DNA from: Leadbetterella sp040829825
GTDB taxonomy: Bacteria; Bacteroidota; Bacteroidia; Cytophagales; Spirosomataceae
Length of the DNA stretch: 64,000 nucleotides
Strand: one strand, 5' to 3'
NCBI RefSeq assembly: GCF_040829825.1
Contig: NZ_JBFOLH010000013.1
Shown: one piece after another, positions 18,316-27,751 of the stretch
Numbering within the stretch: the first letter of the stretch is position 1
Layout: each line of letters begins with the position of its first letter
The notes under the pieces: model-generated
What the model saw: the letters and a program-made list of their open reading frames with translations, nothing else
The model's database searches: none
Told to the model about the DNA's origin: nothing
Position numbers and translations under genes: made by a program

Positions 18316-21300
18316 ATGAGAACCTTATATCGAATAACCTTGCTGTTTTTAGCAGGATGCAGCACTGCTTTTGCACAACAGTCCCGGTTCTATGCTTATT
18401 TTGATTTTCAGGAGATCGAATGCGGTGGCCGCTACCTCACCGGTAAGATTGACTATTACTTCAGCGATAGTACCTCTTCCGAGCCGGGCTTTAACGAAGA
18501 CAACCGGTTCCTGCTGGAAATAGCGGCGGCTGATTCGGAAGAATACCGGCTGCTGCCGGAAGGACAGGCCAATAAAGGGCAATCGGGACAGGCGCGTTTT
18601 CTGTTGCCCGATACACTGGTGAGCGGGAGACGCTATAAGCTCCGGATGAGCTCTACCAGTCCGCGATACACAGCAGAAGAGCCTGCTTTCTTTACCTACG
18701 CACACCTTCTCCAGCCCTTTACCGCAAAGTTCGGGCAGCAGCAATATATAGAAGGCGAACAGCAGGCATCGCTTCGGGTCACCCTGGAAGTTCCTGAAAA
18801 TCACTACGGGGATTCGTATCAGCTGTATCCCTACGAGGTTCGTTTGAGTGATGGTTCAAAGTTTTTAAAAGATGTTTGGCAACCCGGCAATTACCTGGAG
18901 TTAAAAGTGCTGCCGGCAGATTCTTTGACGATTTACCGGATCAGTGAGATCACCAATCAGTGCGGGACGAAAGGTAACGTAGAGGGCGAGGCTGTGGTCG
19001 TGAAAAGAGATAATCTCCGGCGTATCTACATCCGGACCGTTTCCGGGATTCCGGAAATCTGCAAGGGTGTGCCCCTGGGGCTGAAGATAGAAACTCAGGA
19101 CATTTCCGGCAAAGAGCGTTTCCGGGTGGAATTTTCGGCTTCTTATCAACCGGAAGGTTTCATTTCTGCGGGTTTATATACGCCGGATAAAGATAATAAC
19201 GTTTGGGTAAAGCCTCCTGAGACCCTGGAAAACAACCAATACCTGTATTGCCAGGTGGTACAGGAATCTACCGGGGAGGTCAGTCATCAGCTCTTTCTCA
19301 ACCGGGTGGGCCGGACCAGGCAGGTAACCGGTTATCTTACCCAGCCAGATATGGACAGGCTGTTTCTTGTCTTTTACCCCCAAATTGATTTGGAATACCC
19401 CTACAGTCCGAAGATAAGTACGGTAGTGGTGAATGGCAGGGAGCTCCGGCAGGGGGAAGAAATAAATAACGGGATCTGTATACTTCCTGTTCCTGCAGGC
19501 GATACCTCGTTCGTTGTATCTCACGCCAGCACCTCCTGCGAAAGTGTTCCTTTTGAGCCGGCTAAAATAGATTATGTAAAAGAGAAATCACTTTTTTATA
19601 GCTTCACGGCGGATAAAAAAGAGTATTGTGAGGGCGAGGAAGCGGAGATCCGCTATGCGCTTTCAGATCCGGGAAAACTGGATGAACAGGGATTTTATGC
19701 AGTCATTTACGCCAGGTCCTACCTGTACGATAAAGTGACTGGCGAACCTACATGGAACGGAGTTTATTATCCCTCGCTGAGTCCTGAGATGAAAATTAAC
19801 CGGGACAGGGGCACCTTGTCTGTAAAAATCCCTAAGAACCTGTACAGCCTGATAACCGGAGGGGTAAGGCATGAGCCCAATTTCATGTACAAAATTATAT
19901 TGAGTGTAGGATATACCGGCAGCAGAGGATCTGAGGTTGAGCTTTGGGGCAACAACCTGGAGAAAGATATACGCGTCCGGCCGGAGCTTAGCCTGACGGC
20001 TTCCGAAATCCAAAGTGTTCCGGGGCAGGCTCTGGTACCCCTGAAGTTCAGTGGCGGGGAGCTTCGTTATGAGCTTTCCAACGGGGGGAGTGGAGAAATC
20101 CGTCAGCTTATACCCGGCTGTTATGGCTGCCCACCGGTTGTGGCCGGTGAAGTGCTGATCCCGGTACCGGTGAATGATGACACGGTGATCCGGGTCAAAT
20201 CAGTGAATAACGCCTGTGGCACAGGCACCTCTGATGGGGAAACCCGGATCCGGATCAACAAAGCAACGCCCTACCTGAGTATAAATGAAGCCGCCATAGG
20301 TCAGGCGGTATGTGTAGGCAAGGCGTTTGATGTGCCTTTTTTCGTGGGAAATCTGGGTGGGGCAGAGGTGCTTATCAAAGACGATGCCGGGACCATAAGG
20401 AAACTTACGGAAGAGGAGATCCTGTCGGAAAGATTTCAGCTGACGCTCCGTACTACCGGCCACCGGTATGAAACCTCTTTCTGGCTGCAAGCCGGTAATA
20501 CCCGCTCTAATACGGTAAAGGTCAGGCTGGAAGAAACGCCTCTTTCATTCGGGCTCTCTGTAGGAGATAACTATACCTGGTTTTCTGAGGGTAATACGGA
20601 AGTTTACCAGGTGCTGGCCGGTTCTCTGACCTCTCCGTCAATTAATGCTATTGGTTCGGTAAGTCGTTTTAAAGTTAACGGGACTGATTACGTTCCCTAT
20701 CATAATTCCGGAATAACCACTCAGTTATACCTGAGCGATATAAAGGAGGCGTCTCATTATACGTTGAACAGTGTTACCAATGCCTGTGGTACCACAGAAG
20801 TGAATTGGAAATTCATGATCCGAACCAGAACCGGTCTGGTAAAAGCAGAAGACGTAACCGAAAAAAAATTTATGCTGAAGAAGGACTGCCCCGGAGCCTT
20901 GCGGTTTTATGAGGTGAGTTATTCCGGAAGCATCCCCACAGACGACTGGCTGACAGTGGAGCTGCTTTCCTCATCAGGAAAAATCACACCCATCCCTTTT
21001 CAAAAAGAAGGAGAGACGTTGAGGGTGGAAATTCCTAAGGATCTGGAGGGCAGCTATAACCTCCGGGTAAAGTCGGAGGCAACAGATTCTTATTCCAGTG
21101 TACTGTACCTGGGTTATTTCAGGCCCCAACCGGAAGTAAAGCTGGTATCCTTTACCGGAAAAACGGAAGTACTGGGTGCGCCCGGCGCCATTCTGCGGCT
21201 GGAATCCAATTATGAGAAAGCCGGCGAATTTTCCGTAAAAATGAATACTGGTGAAATATTTACCAGTGATGATTTCGGGATCTATTATACGTATTCAAAT

Positions 21301-23037
21301 ATAGAGGGTACGAAAGAGGTGATTTCCTCCCTGCAAAATTACGGCCTTATGTTTGCTCCTGCGCAAACAACCACCTACCGGGTGGAGTCGGTTTTCACTC
21401 ATTGCGGACAGGGGAAAGCCTCGGGTAATGTAAAGGTGATCATTCCTCCTTCTGTAAAATTGAAGTACAGTGATCCTGCCCGGTTTGGACAGGCTTTTTG
21501 TTCGGGAGAAGAAGTGGAGGTGGACCTGGCCTATACCGGTGGCTTTCCGCAGGATTCGCTCCTGGGCCTGTACCTGCATCATGCAAATGTGGTTCAGACA
21601 TACCGGGAACTGGCCACCTTTAAAGCTCCGAAAGACCGGGTTAAATTCCGGATACCCCTTGACCTGGAGCAGGGAGAGTATTCTCTGCAGGTACGGAAAA
21701 GAAGCCGGGCTGATGCAGATCTGACCCTGGGCCGCATGCGGGATTCCCTGGCAATTGCCAATCTCGACTCGCCTCTTCTTCCGCTTACCCTCATTACGGC
21801 GCCCCATGTACGGCTGAGCGGCAATACCGAGATCTTTACGGGGGAATCGGCAGATCTGAAGCTGGTTTCGCTGGATATAAACGGGGAGAAAAGGGTATAT
21901 ACCTTGGAAGGAGCAGAAAGTTATTTCACGCTGAGCAACGGCCGCACCTATTCTTTGACCAACACGTACATTTCTGTTTCACCGCCGGTGACCGAAACAT
22001 TTTCGCTGAAATCGGTGAAGAACGTTTGCGGCACGGGGAAAGGCTACGGACAGGCCACGGTAGTAGTGCACCCGGGTTCGGGGAAAAGGGTACAGACGAA
22101 GGGATTTCTCCGGTCTTTCCCTGAGTTTAATGAATGGTACTACGAAACCGGGATGCGCTTGTGTGGCGGAGCGAAAGATTCGCTTGATGTAATCCTCTAC
22201 GGGTGGAAGGAAAAGGAAGTCCCTGGCCCGTTCCGGGTGATGCTTTCAGACGGAGAAGGAGGCGCTTACCAGGCAATCCCTGTTTCCCGCTCGCAGGAGG
22301 TGGTTTTCCCGCCTTCCCCAAAGGGAGCCAGAACCCTGAGGCTGTGGTTTGAAATCCCGGAAACGATGGCTCCGGGCGATAGCTACCGCATTAAAGCCGT
22401 ACCTGAAGACTTGGCCGTACCCGGTACGCCCCTGATGGAACCGGGCCGCTTAAGGCAGCCGCCTGCCGCCACGCTGTCGGGAAGTGTGCTGGCAGAAGCC
22501 GGTGGACAGGTAGAAGCCCTGGTGAAATTTACAGGGGATGCCCCCTGGTTTTTTACTATCAGCGATGTGTCTGACCGGGTGGTTTTCAGCACGATTCCCA
22601 CTGCAAAAGACTCTTCTCTGAGACAGTATACCTTTTCACCTCTTTATACCGATAACTATCTTTTGAAGCTGAAGGCGGATAGGGCAGGAGAATTCAGGGT
22701 AAGCAAAGTATACAACTGGTTTTGCGGCTACGGAAAAACGGAAGGGGTTTTCAGGATAGAGCTTATCCTGGGTAATGAAAAAGTTGCACCGCTGGAAGTA
22801 AGCCTGTATCCTAACCCGGTGCAGGACAGGCTCTATTTCAACCTTTCAGGAACAGAGGCCACCGTACAGGTAGAGATTTTTGACCTCCAGGGAAAAAGGC
22901 ATATGACGGAAACCTTCCGGGAAGGTGATCTTTTGCAAAAGCAGACGCTGGACCTTCGGAAGCTTCCGGCCGGCACTTACCTGGTGAAGCTCAGCTCGGG
23001 CGGCCAGCGGCAGACAAAAAGGATTTACAAGTACTGA
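18316..23037 (+). CDS. Large secreted protein, T9SS type A cargo
   Basis: About 1,573 residues. ATG at 18316 is chosen over the upstream GTG at 18268 because the signal peptide MRTLYRITLLFLAGCSTAFA starts there. The body is a series of Ig-like beta domains, six of them ending in a related signature: N(Q)CGTKGNVEG, NACGTGTSDG, NACGTTEV, HCGQGKASG, NVCGTGKGYG and FCGYGKTEG. Several domains start with CxGxx-type strands (CKGVPL, CEGEEAE, CVGKAF, CSGEEVE). The last 80 residues or so (LYPNPVQDRL, FDLQGKRH, LPAGTYLVKL, RIYKY) are a type A T9SS C-terminal domain, so the protein is expected to cross the outer membrane and be attached to the surface or released. No catalytic motif was seen. An LAGC lipobox-like string inside the signal peptide competes with the AFA-QQ site. 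Confidence 0.88.
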   Translation: MRTLYRITLLFLAGCSTAFAQQSRFYAYFDFQEIECGGRYLTGKIDYYFSDSTSSEPGFNEDNRFLLEIAAADSEEYRLLPEGQANKGQSGQARFLLPDTLVSGRRYKLRMSSTSPRYTAEEPAFFTYAHLLQPFTAKFGQQQYIEGEQQASLRVTLEVPENHYGDSYQLYPYEVRLSDGSKFLKDVWQPGNYLELKVLPADSLTIYRISEITNQCGTKGNVEGEAVVVKRDNLRRIYIRTVSGIPEICKGVPLGLKIETQDISGKERFRVEFSASYQPEGFISAGLYTPDKDNNVWVKPPETLENNQYLYCQVVQESTGEVSHQLFLNRVGRTRQVTGYLTQPDMDRLFLVFYPQIDLEYPYSPKISTVVVNGRELRQGEEINNGICILPVPAGDTSFVVSHASTSCESVPFEPAKIDYVKEKSLFYSFTADKKEYCEGEEAEIRYALSDPGKLDEQGFYAVIYARSYLYDKVTGEPTWNGVYYPSLSPEMKINRDRGTLSVKIPKNLYSLITGGVRHEPNFMYKIILSVGYTGSRGSEVELWGNNLEKDIRVRPELSLTASEIQSVPGQALVPLKFSGGELRYELSNGGSGEIRQLIPGCYGCPPVVAGEVLIPVPVNDDTVIRVKSVNNACGTGTSDGETRIRINKATPYLSINEAAIGQAVCVGKAFDVPFFVGNLGGAEVLIKDDAGTIRKLTEEEILSERFQLTLRTTGHRYETSFWLQAGNTRSNTVKVRLEETPLSFGLSVGDNYTWFSEGNTEVYQVLAGSLTSPSINAIGSVSRFKVNGTDYVPYHNSGITTQLYLSDIKEASHYTLNSVTNACGTTEVNWKFMIRTRTGLVKAEDVTEKKFMLKKDCPGALRFYEVSYSGSIPTDDWLTVELLSSSGKITPIPFQKEGETLRVEIPKDLEGSYNLRVKSEATDSYSSVLYLGYFRPQPEVKLVSFTGKTEVLGAPGAILRLESNYEKAGEFSVKMNTGEIFTSDDFGIYYTYSNIEGTKEVISSLQNYGLMFAPAQTTTYRVESVFTHCGQGKASGNVKVIIPPSVKLKYSDPARFGQAFCSGEEVEVDLAYTGGFPQDSLLGLYLHHANVVQTYRELATFKAPKDRVKFRIPLDLEQGEYSLQVRKRSRADADLTLGRMRDSLAIANLDSPLLPLTLITAPHVRLSGNTEIFTGESADLKLVSLDINGEKRVYTLEGAESYFTLSNGRTYSLTNTYISVSPPVTETFSLKSVKNVCGTGKGYGQATVVVHPGSGKRVQTKGFLRSFPEFNEWYYETGMRLCGGAKDSLDVILYGWKEKEVPGPFRVMLSDGEGGAYQAIPVSRSQEVVFPPSPKGARTLRLWFEIPETMAPGDSYRIKAVPEDLAVPGTPLMEPGRLRQPPAATLSGSVLAEAGGQVEALVKFTGDAPWFFTISDVSDRVVFSTIPTAKDSSLRQYTFSPLYTDNYLLKLKADRAGEFRVSKVYNWFCGYGKTEGVFRIELILGNEKVAPLEVSLYPNPVQDRLYFNLSGTEATVQVEIFDLQGKRHMTETFREGDLLQKQTLDLRKLPAGTYLVKLSSGGQRQTKRIYKY

Positions 23038-23079
23038 GCAGCGCCGGGTTTCCCCAACAGCAGCATAGCCGCAGGAAGG

Positions 23080-23475
23080 TTATTCCAGCAGCCGTTGTAT
23101 TCTTTCGCCCGGTGAAAAGCGGACCAGCAGCTCTTTTTTCGGGATATCCTCATCGGCTTCCGCCCATTTCCATTCCTCGCAGGTAGCATCGAGGAGGTCG
23201 AGCAGGGTGAGGATCTTGCTTTCATTGCGCTCTTTTTCCAGGAATTTGTCCGAATGGGTGAAGTAGATCAGGATTTTTTCGTTTTCGATCCAGGAAAGAT
23301 CATTCATCATTTCGTCGAATGAATCGAGGTTGTATCCGAAATAATCGGGAAACTCAAATACTCCGGCCATTGTCTCGTAAAACTCCCGCAGCGTGGTTGT
23401 TTTGGAAGCATCAATTTCCGCGATTTCGAAATTTTCCGGCAGCTCTTCCCGCCGGGCTATGGCAATGTTTTTCAT
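23080..23475 (-). CDS. Barstar-family ribonuclease inhibitor
   Basis: 131 residues. The barstar core is recognisable: FPDYFGYNLDSFDEMMNDL at 42-60, with acidic residues D51, D54 and E55 on the helix that in barstar plugs the barnase active site. Family knowledge: barstar binds and inactivates the secreted RNase before export, in the cytoplasm. It lies 109 nt downstream of the barnase-like gene on the same strand, so it is read second if co-transcribed. No signal peptide is present, as expected for the immunity protein. Confidence 0.92.
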   Translation of the reverse strand: MKNIAIARREELPENFEIAEIDASKTTTLREFYETMAGVFEFPDYFGYNLDSFDEMMNDLSWIENEKILIYFTHSDKFLEKERNESKILTLLDLLDATCEEWKWAEADEDIPKKELLVRFSPGERIQRLLE

Positions 23476-23504
23476 AGGGTATACTTTTTTAGCTTTTAGT
23501 TATT

Positions 23505-23567
23505 AGCTGTTAGCAATTAGATTTATTTATGGGTCATTATCCTGCTAATTTCTAATTCCTAACCGCT
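23505..23567. repeat. Intergenic inverted repeat between barnase and barstar genes
   Basis: AGCTGTTAGCAATTAG (23505-23520) pairs with CTAATTCCTAACCGCT (23552-23567) with two mismatches in 16. The word TGTTAG-ATTAG is shared with the inverted repeat at 45361-45455. Confidence 0.7.
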
Positions 23568-23584
23568 GATTTCTCATCACGCCA

Positions 23585-23995
23585 TCACCTGATTCTCGTA
23601 AAAGTCCCGTAATGATCCCGGGTATAATGGGCACTTTTGTCATCACCGGTCACCAGGCGTTCGGCGCCCCGGTTCCTGCCTTCTTTTTTGGGATTTACGT
23701 CCCACTCCCGGTACATTATTTTCTTTTGGGTTATCTTATTCTTTTGGGGCAGGTGTTTTTCATAGTTACCGAAACGCTTTCCGCCCGCGTACCCCTCCGG
23801 TGCTTCCCCGTGCTGGTCAATGTAGTCCAGCACCTCGTAAACTTTGGCCGGAATGCCGGGTTGGGGCGTGGCCGTTGCCCGGGGGGAATCACCGGCTGAT
23901 CCTGTAAAATTTCTTTTCCCCTGGTAATACCCGAAATAGTAGAACAGCCCGAGAGCCAGGAGAAATAAGAGGCTTTTTATGAGATTTTTATTCAA
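23585..23995 (-). CDS. Barnase-type guanyl-specific ribonuclease
   Basis: 136 residues. An N-terminal hydrophobic segment (LIKSLLFLLALGLFYYFGYY, 5-24) serves as signal or anchor. A barnase domain follows: VYEVLDYIDQHGEAPEGY, then the catalytic half. Aligning by eye with barnase, E97 matches Glu73 (YREWDVN), R107 and R113 match Arg83 and Arg87, and H128 matches His102 (DHYGTFTRIR). The family hydrolyses RNA after G, outside the producing cell. The start is a TTG at 23995, and no in-frame ATG lies upstream. A TATTTTTG element 20 nt upstream supports it. The barstar gene follows directly. Confidence 0.93.
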   Translation of the reverse strand: MNKNLIKSLLFLLALGLFYYFGYYQGKRNFTGSAGDSPRATATPQPGIPAKVYEVLDYIDQHGEAPEGYAGGKRFGNYEKHLPQKNKITQKKIMYREWDVNPKKEGRNRGAERLVTGDDKSAHYTRDHYGTFTRIR

Positions 23996-24014
23996 CGCCG
24001 TATACAGTTTTGAG

Positions 24015-24022
24015 CAAAAATA
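24015..24022 (-). promoter_or_regulatory. -7 element TATTTTTG of the barnase gene
   Basis: On the minus strand this is an exact TAnnTTTG match ending 19 nt before the TTG start codon. A TTTG lies 13 nt further upstream, which is shorter than the usual spacing. Confidence 0.5.
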
Positions 24023-24068
24023 ATACGCCCTGCGTCAAATTGTGTAAACGGCAGGAGAAATTACGGTG

Positions 24069-24098
24069 AAAAAAAAGCTCACCACATATGCAGTGAGC
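24069..24098 (-). terminator. Terminator of the universal stress protein gene
   Basis: On the minus strand, GCTCAC (24098-24093) pairs with GTGAGC (24082-24077) and is followed by eight T residues (24076-24069). It lies 26 nt after the stop codon. Confidence 0.85.
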
Positions 24099-24124
24099 CT
24101 TTCGTATTTACAGCCTCATTAGAT

Positions 24125-24940
24125 TCATTCTGTGTAATTGAACACTACCACCGGGATCTTCGTGTCGTTGATCATTTTCCGGGTTTGGGAAGGATCAATA
24201 ATGCCCTCGAAGAAGCCCCGCTTACGGGCAGTGACAAAGAGCAGGGATATTCCCTCTTTTTCGATGAACTCTGCAATGCCTTTCTTATAGACATCAGCAG
24301 CAAAGTTTTTATAAACGTAACCTTTGTTCTGAAAATCCCGGTCAATAGACGCCATGTACTGCTCATTGGCGTTGATGTCGAGCGGGAAGTCTTCAATAAT
24401 ATGCCCGATGATCAGGTCGGCATCCGAGTATTTCCGCCAGTTAAGCGCCTGGGCCAGGTAGATTTTCTCATTAAACTCCATTTGAGATGCGTAGCACAGC
24501 TGCCCGAAGAGATCGCCGGAGAAATCTTCCGGGATTACCAGCAAAGGCGGCGCAATATGATTGATCAGGTTCTGTGCCGTAGAACCGATCAGCCGGTCGA
24601 GGAAGGTGCGGTGTCCTGTTTTACCGATCACTACCAGGTCGGCGTCTTCGGCCTCGTTGATGGTAGATATAATGTCTTCAAAGGAAATGATGTAATCGGC
24701 TGCAAGTCCCTGGCCTTTATCCTCTTCCACGATTCTTTTCAGGCGGTCTTCTGCTTCGGCCTTCAGGTCATCAATGGTGTCGTTGACAAAGGTGGTGGTC
24801 ACCATCGGATCCACTACGGGGAGGGTAACGATATGGAGGTAGGTCAGCCTGCCGGAGGTCATCCGGGCGAGATTCCGGGCATACCCGGCTGCATTTTCAG
24901 CTCCCTTAGAGAAATCAGTGGCTATCAGAATATTTTTCAT
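24125..24940 (-). CDS. Universal stress protein, two tandem Usp domains
   Basis: 271 residues, cytoplasmic. The first UspA fold begins MKNILIATDFSKGAENAAGYA and contains the ATP-binding signature G-X2-G-X9-G-S as GKTGHRTFLDRLIGST. The second domain (from about 150) is more diverged and has no clear ATP loop, ending in a beta strand TKIPVVVFNY. Double-domain Usp proteins are common in Bacteroidota and respond to stress or energy limitation. The gene is monocistronic between the barnase gene's upstream region and the divergent carA. Confidence 0.92.
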   Translation of the reverse strand: MKNILIATDFSKGAENAAGYARNLARMTSGRLTYLHIVTLPVVDPMVTTTFVNDTIDDLKAEAEDRLKRIVEEDKGQGLAADYIISFEDIISTINEAEDADLVVIGKTGHRTFLDRLIGSTAQNLINHIAPPLLVIPEDFSGDLFGQLCYASQMEFNEKIYLAQALNWRKYSDADLIIGHIIEDFPLDINANEQYMASIDRDFQNKGYVYKNFAADVYKKGIAEFIEKEGISLLFVTARKRGFFEGIIDPSQTRKMINDTKIPVVVFNYTE

Positions 24941-25050
24941 GATGTTTTAATTTGAATATAAAATTAACTATTGCTCCTGATATAAAAACTGATGCAGACG
25001 TTAAATAATTATGATTATTCTCATAAAATATGTTGAATTTAAGGGGATTT

Positions 25051-25126
25051 TAATTTTGAGGCTGTGAAGGCAGGAACATAATAAGGTAAAAGGTAGCCGT
25101 AAACCCTCGAAAATAATTTATCTTTG
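25051..25126 (+). promoter_or_regulatory. Two candidate carA -7 elements
   Basis: TATCTTTG at 25119-25126 lies 30 nt before the carA ATG. A second exact match, TAATTTTG at 25051-25058, is preceded by a TTG at 25033. Neither has the ideal 19-20 nt upstream spacing. Confidence 0.5.
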
Positions 25127-25156
25127 CACTCCGATACCAGTACAAATCAATAGCAG

Positions 25157-26263
25157 ATGACTTCACAATCTCAGGCGGCCGTTTTATTGCTTCAGGACGG
25201 TACCGTTTTTAAAGGAAAAGCACTCGGAAAAATTGGAACTACTACAGGCGAGATCTGTTTTAACACCGGAATGACGGGTTATCAGGAGCTTTACACCGAT
25301 CCGTCGTATTTCGGACAGATCATTGTTAATACGACGGCGCATATCGGTAATTATGGTGTAAAACTGGATACGGAGGAAGAGTCAGACAGCATTAAAATCA
25401 AGGGAATGGTCTGCAATGCTTTTGAAGACGAGTATTATTCCCGTGCTACGGCTGATGGCTCATTGCAGGATTATTTTGATAGGAACGGAATTGTAGGGAT
25501 ATCGGATATCGATACCCGGCAGGTAGTGCGGCACATTCGTGATAAAGGAGCTATGAACTGCCTTATCTCTTCAGAATCGGAAGATATGGCGGCACTACAG
25601 GCTATCCTGAACGACTGTCCGGATATGGAAGGACTGGAGCTCAGCTCGGTGATCAGCACGGCAGAACCCTATTTCTTGGGCGACCCTGGCGCAAAAACCC
25701 GCCTGGCGGTAATTGATTACGGCTGTAAGCGGAATATCCTGAGAAACTTTACGGGACGCGATTGCTACCTGAAGGTTTTCAATGCCAAATCTCCTGCCGC
25801 CGAGATCATTGCCTGGAACCCCGACGGCTATTTTATCTCGAACGGCCCCGGTGACCCGGGTTCAATGGATTATGCGGTAGATACGGTGAATGCGCTGCTG
25901 GAAACCGGCAAACCTCTTTTCGGTATCTGCCTCGGACACCAGCTGCTGGGCCTTACGCAGGGTATCGGCACGTATAAAATGCACAGCGGGCACCGCGGAC
26001 TCAACCACCCGGTGAAGAATCTCCTGACAGGCCGCTGCGAGGTCACTTCCCAGAACCACGGCTTTGCCCTGAAACCGGATGAAGCCAACAGCCATCCTGA
26101 AGTGGAAGTAACCCATATTAACCTGAACGATCATACCATTGAGGGCATACGCCTGAAAAACAAGCCGGCTTTCTCGGTGCAGTATCACCCCGAAGCCGCC
26201 CCCGGCCCGAACGACGCCAATTACCTGTTTGACCAGTTCCTGGAGATGGTCAGGGAAAGTTAA
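25157..26263 (+). CDS. carA: Carbamoyl-phosphate synthase small (glutaminase) subunit
   Basis: 368 residues. The protein releases ammonia from glutamine for carbamoyl phosphate synthesis, which feeds arginine and pyrimidine pathways. The N-terminal CPSase_sm_chain domain (GEICFNTGMTGYQE, DPSYFGQIIV) is followed by a class I glutamine amidotransferase domain with nucleophile C258 in FGICLGHQLLG and the later QYHPEAAPGP. Both usual markers are intact and the length is normal. The large subunit gene carB is not in the window. A long hairpin follows the stop. Confidence 0.97.
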   Translation: MTSQSQAAVLLLQDGTVFKGKALGKIGTTTGEICFNTGMTGYQELYTDPSYFGQIIVNTTAHIGNYGVKLDTEEESDSIKIKGMVCNAFEDEYYSRATADGSLQDYFDRNGIVGISDIDTRQVVRHIRDKGAMNCLISSESEDMAALQAILNDCPDMEGLELSSVISTAEPYFLGDPGAKTRLAVIDYGCKRNILRNFTGRDCYLKVFNAKSPAAEIIAWNPDGYFISNGPGDPGSMDYAVDTVNALLETGKPLFGICLGHQLLGLTQGIGTYKMHSGHRGLNHPVKNLLTGRCEVTSQNHGFALKPDEANSHPEVEVTHINLNDHTIEGIRLKNKPAFSVQYHPEAAPGPNDANYLFDQFLEMVRES

Positions 26264-26268
26264 AAACT

Positions 26269-26348
26269 AAAAGTTAAAAACTAAAAGTTAAGGTACATTT
26301 AGTATTTAATATGCAGGAATGTACCTTAACTTTTAGTTTTTAACTTTT
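26269..26348. repeat. 31-bp perfect inverted repeat between carA and thrC
   Basis: The arms at 26269-26299 and 26318-26348 are exact complements over 31 bp, with an 18-nt loop. The arms are built from AAAAGTT and AAAAACT words plus GGTACATT near the loop. A related, less perfect copy lies at 39159-39252. It could terminate carA transcription, but the sequence is not a standard GC-stem terminator. Confidence 0.95.
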
Positions 26349-26371
26349 GACGAATACTTACTCACGTATAT

Positions 26372-27667
26372 ATGAAGCTCTACAGTACCCATCGTCTTAG
26401 CCCCGAAGTAAATTTCCGGGAGGCTATTTTTCAGGGGCTCCCCCCGGATAATGGCCTGTATATGCCGTCAGAGATTCCTGCTCTGCCACAGACATTCTGG
26501 GATAATGTGGAAAATCTCAGCTTTAACGAGATAGCCATAGCGGTAAGCGAAGCTTTACTGGGCGGGGATATCCCGGAAACGGACCTGGAAACCCTTATTC
26601 ACTCGGCGCTGGACTTTGAGGCACCGGCGGTCAGGCTCGAAGAGGATTTGTATTGCCTCGAGCTGTTTCACGGCCCTTCTATGGCGTTTAAAGACTTTGG
26701 TGCCCGTTTTATGGCGGCTGCGATGTCGTATTTTTTGCGGCAGTCGGGGCAGACGCTGAACATCCTGGTGGCTACTTCGGGAGATACCGGTGGTGCGGTG
26801 GCGCAGGGCTTTTACCGGGTGCCGGGCATTTCGGTGACCATCCTGTACCCGAAAGGCAAAGTGAGCGCTATACAGGAAATGCAGCTGACTACCCTGGGCG
26901 AAAATATACAGGCCCTGGAAGTAGAAGGTACGTTTGACGACTGCCAGGCGCTGGTAAAGCAGGCCTTCCTGGATGAGGAGCTGCGGAGCGGGTATCACCT
27001 GGCTTCGGCCAATTCAATCAATATAGCCCGCCTGATACCGCAGGCATTTTATTATATCTCAGCGTATGCGCAGCTGAAGAAGCTGGGAAAGGAAATAGTA
27101 TTTTCTGTACCCTCGGGCAACTTCGGTAACCTGACCGCCGGCGTGCTGGCTATGCGTATGGGTATGCCGGTTCGCCGGTTTGTAGCGGCTACCAATGTGA
27201 ACAATGTGGTGCCTGAATTCCTGAGAACAGGCGTTTATACCCCCATTTCTCCCTCTGTTTCTACCATTTCCAACGCCATGGATGTAGGGAATCCAAGTAA
27301 TTTTCCGCGGCTGAACGACTTGCTGGGCAATCAGATGAAGGAGTACCTCAAAGGATATTTCTATACCGATGCCCAAACCCGTGAGGGCGTCCTGGAGATC
27401 TACCGGAAATACAATTATGTGGCCTGCCCGCACACGGCCATAGCCTACCTCGGCCTGGAAGATTACCGGAAGGAAACCGGGGCAGAGGTAACCGGTGTTT
27501 TCCTGTCTACCGCGCATTTCGGGAAGTTTTTGCCGGAAATGGAGGCCATACTGGGCTTTACGCCGGAAATCCCGGAGAGGCTTTTGCTCAAGGGAGAAAA
27601 GAAAACCACGGTGGTGGATACCTCGTATGCTGCTTTTAAAGCGTATCTGAAAAGAAATCTTATTTAA
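26372..27667 (+). CDS. thrC: Threonine synthase
   Basis: 431 residues, a PLP enzyme converting O-phosphohomoserine to threonine. The N-terminal domain (MKLYSTHRLSPEVNFREAI) is typical. The PLP lysine is K107 in MAFKDFGARF. The phosphate-binding loop SGDTGGAVA and the SANSINIARL segment are present. The length is normal for the family. No thrA or thrB homologue is adjacent, so the pathway genes are dispersed. Confidence 0.96.
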   Translation: MKLYSTHRLSPEVNFREAIFQGLPPDNGLYMPSEIPALPQTFWDNVENLSFNEIAIAVSEALLGGDIPETDLETLIHSALDFEAPAVRLEEDLYCLELFHGPSMAFKDFGARFMAAAMSYFLRQSGQTLNILVATSGDTGGAVAQGFYRVPGISVTILYPKGKVSAIQEMQLTTLGENIQALEVEGTFDDCQALVKQAFLDEELRSGYHLASANSINIARLIPQAFYYISAYAQLKKLGKEIVFSVPSGNFGNLTAGVLAMRMGMPVRRFVAATNVNNVVPEFLRTGVYTPISPSVSTISNAMDVGNPSNFPRLNDLLGNQMKEYLKGYFYTDAQTREGVLEIYRKYNYVACPHTAIAYLGLEDYRKETGAEVTGVFLSTAHFGKFLPEMEAILGFTPEIPERLLLKGEKKTTVVDTSYAAFKAYLKRNLI

Positions 27668-27751
27668 ATCCGGGTACGGTATCCAGGAAAGGAGGCCGAA
27701 CAGATTTTTAGCGTTATATTCGCGGAAGTCAGATGACCCTGAAAAGGGCAA

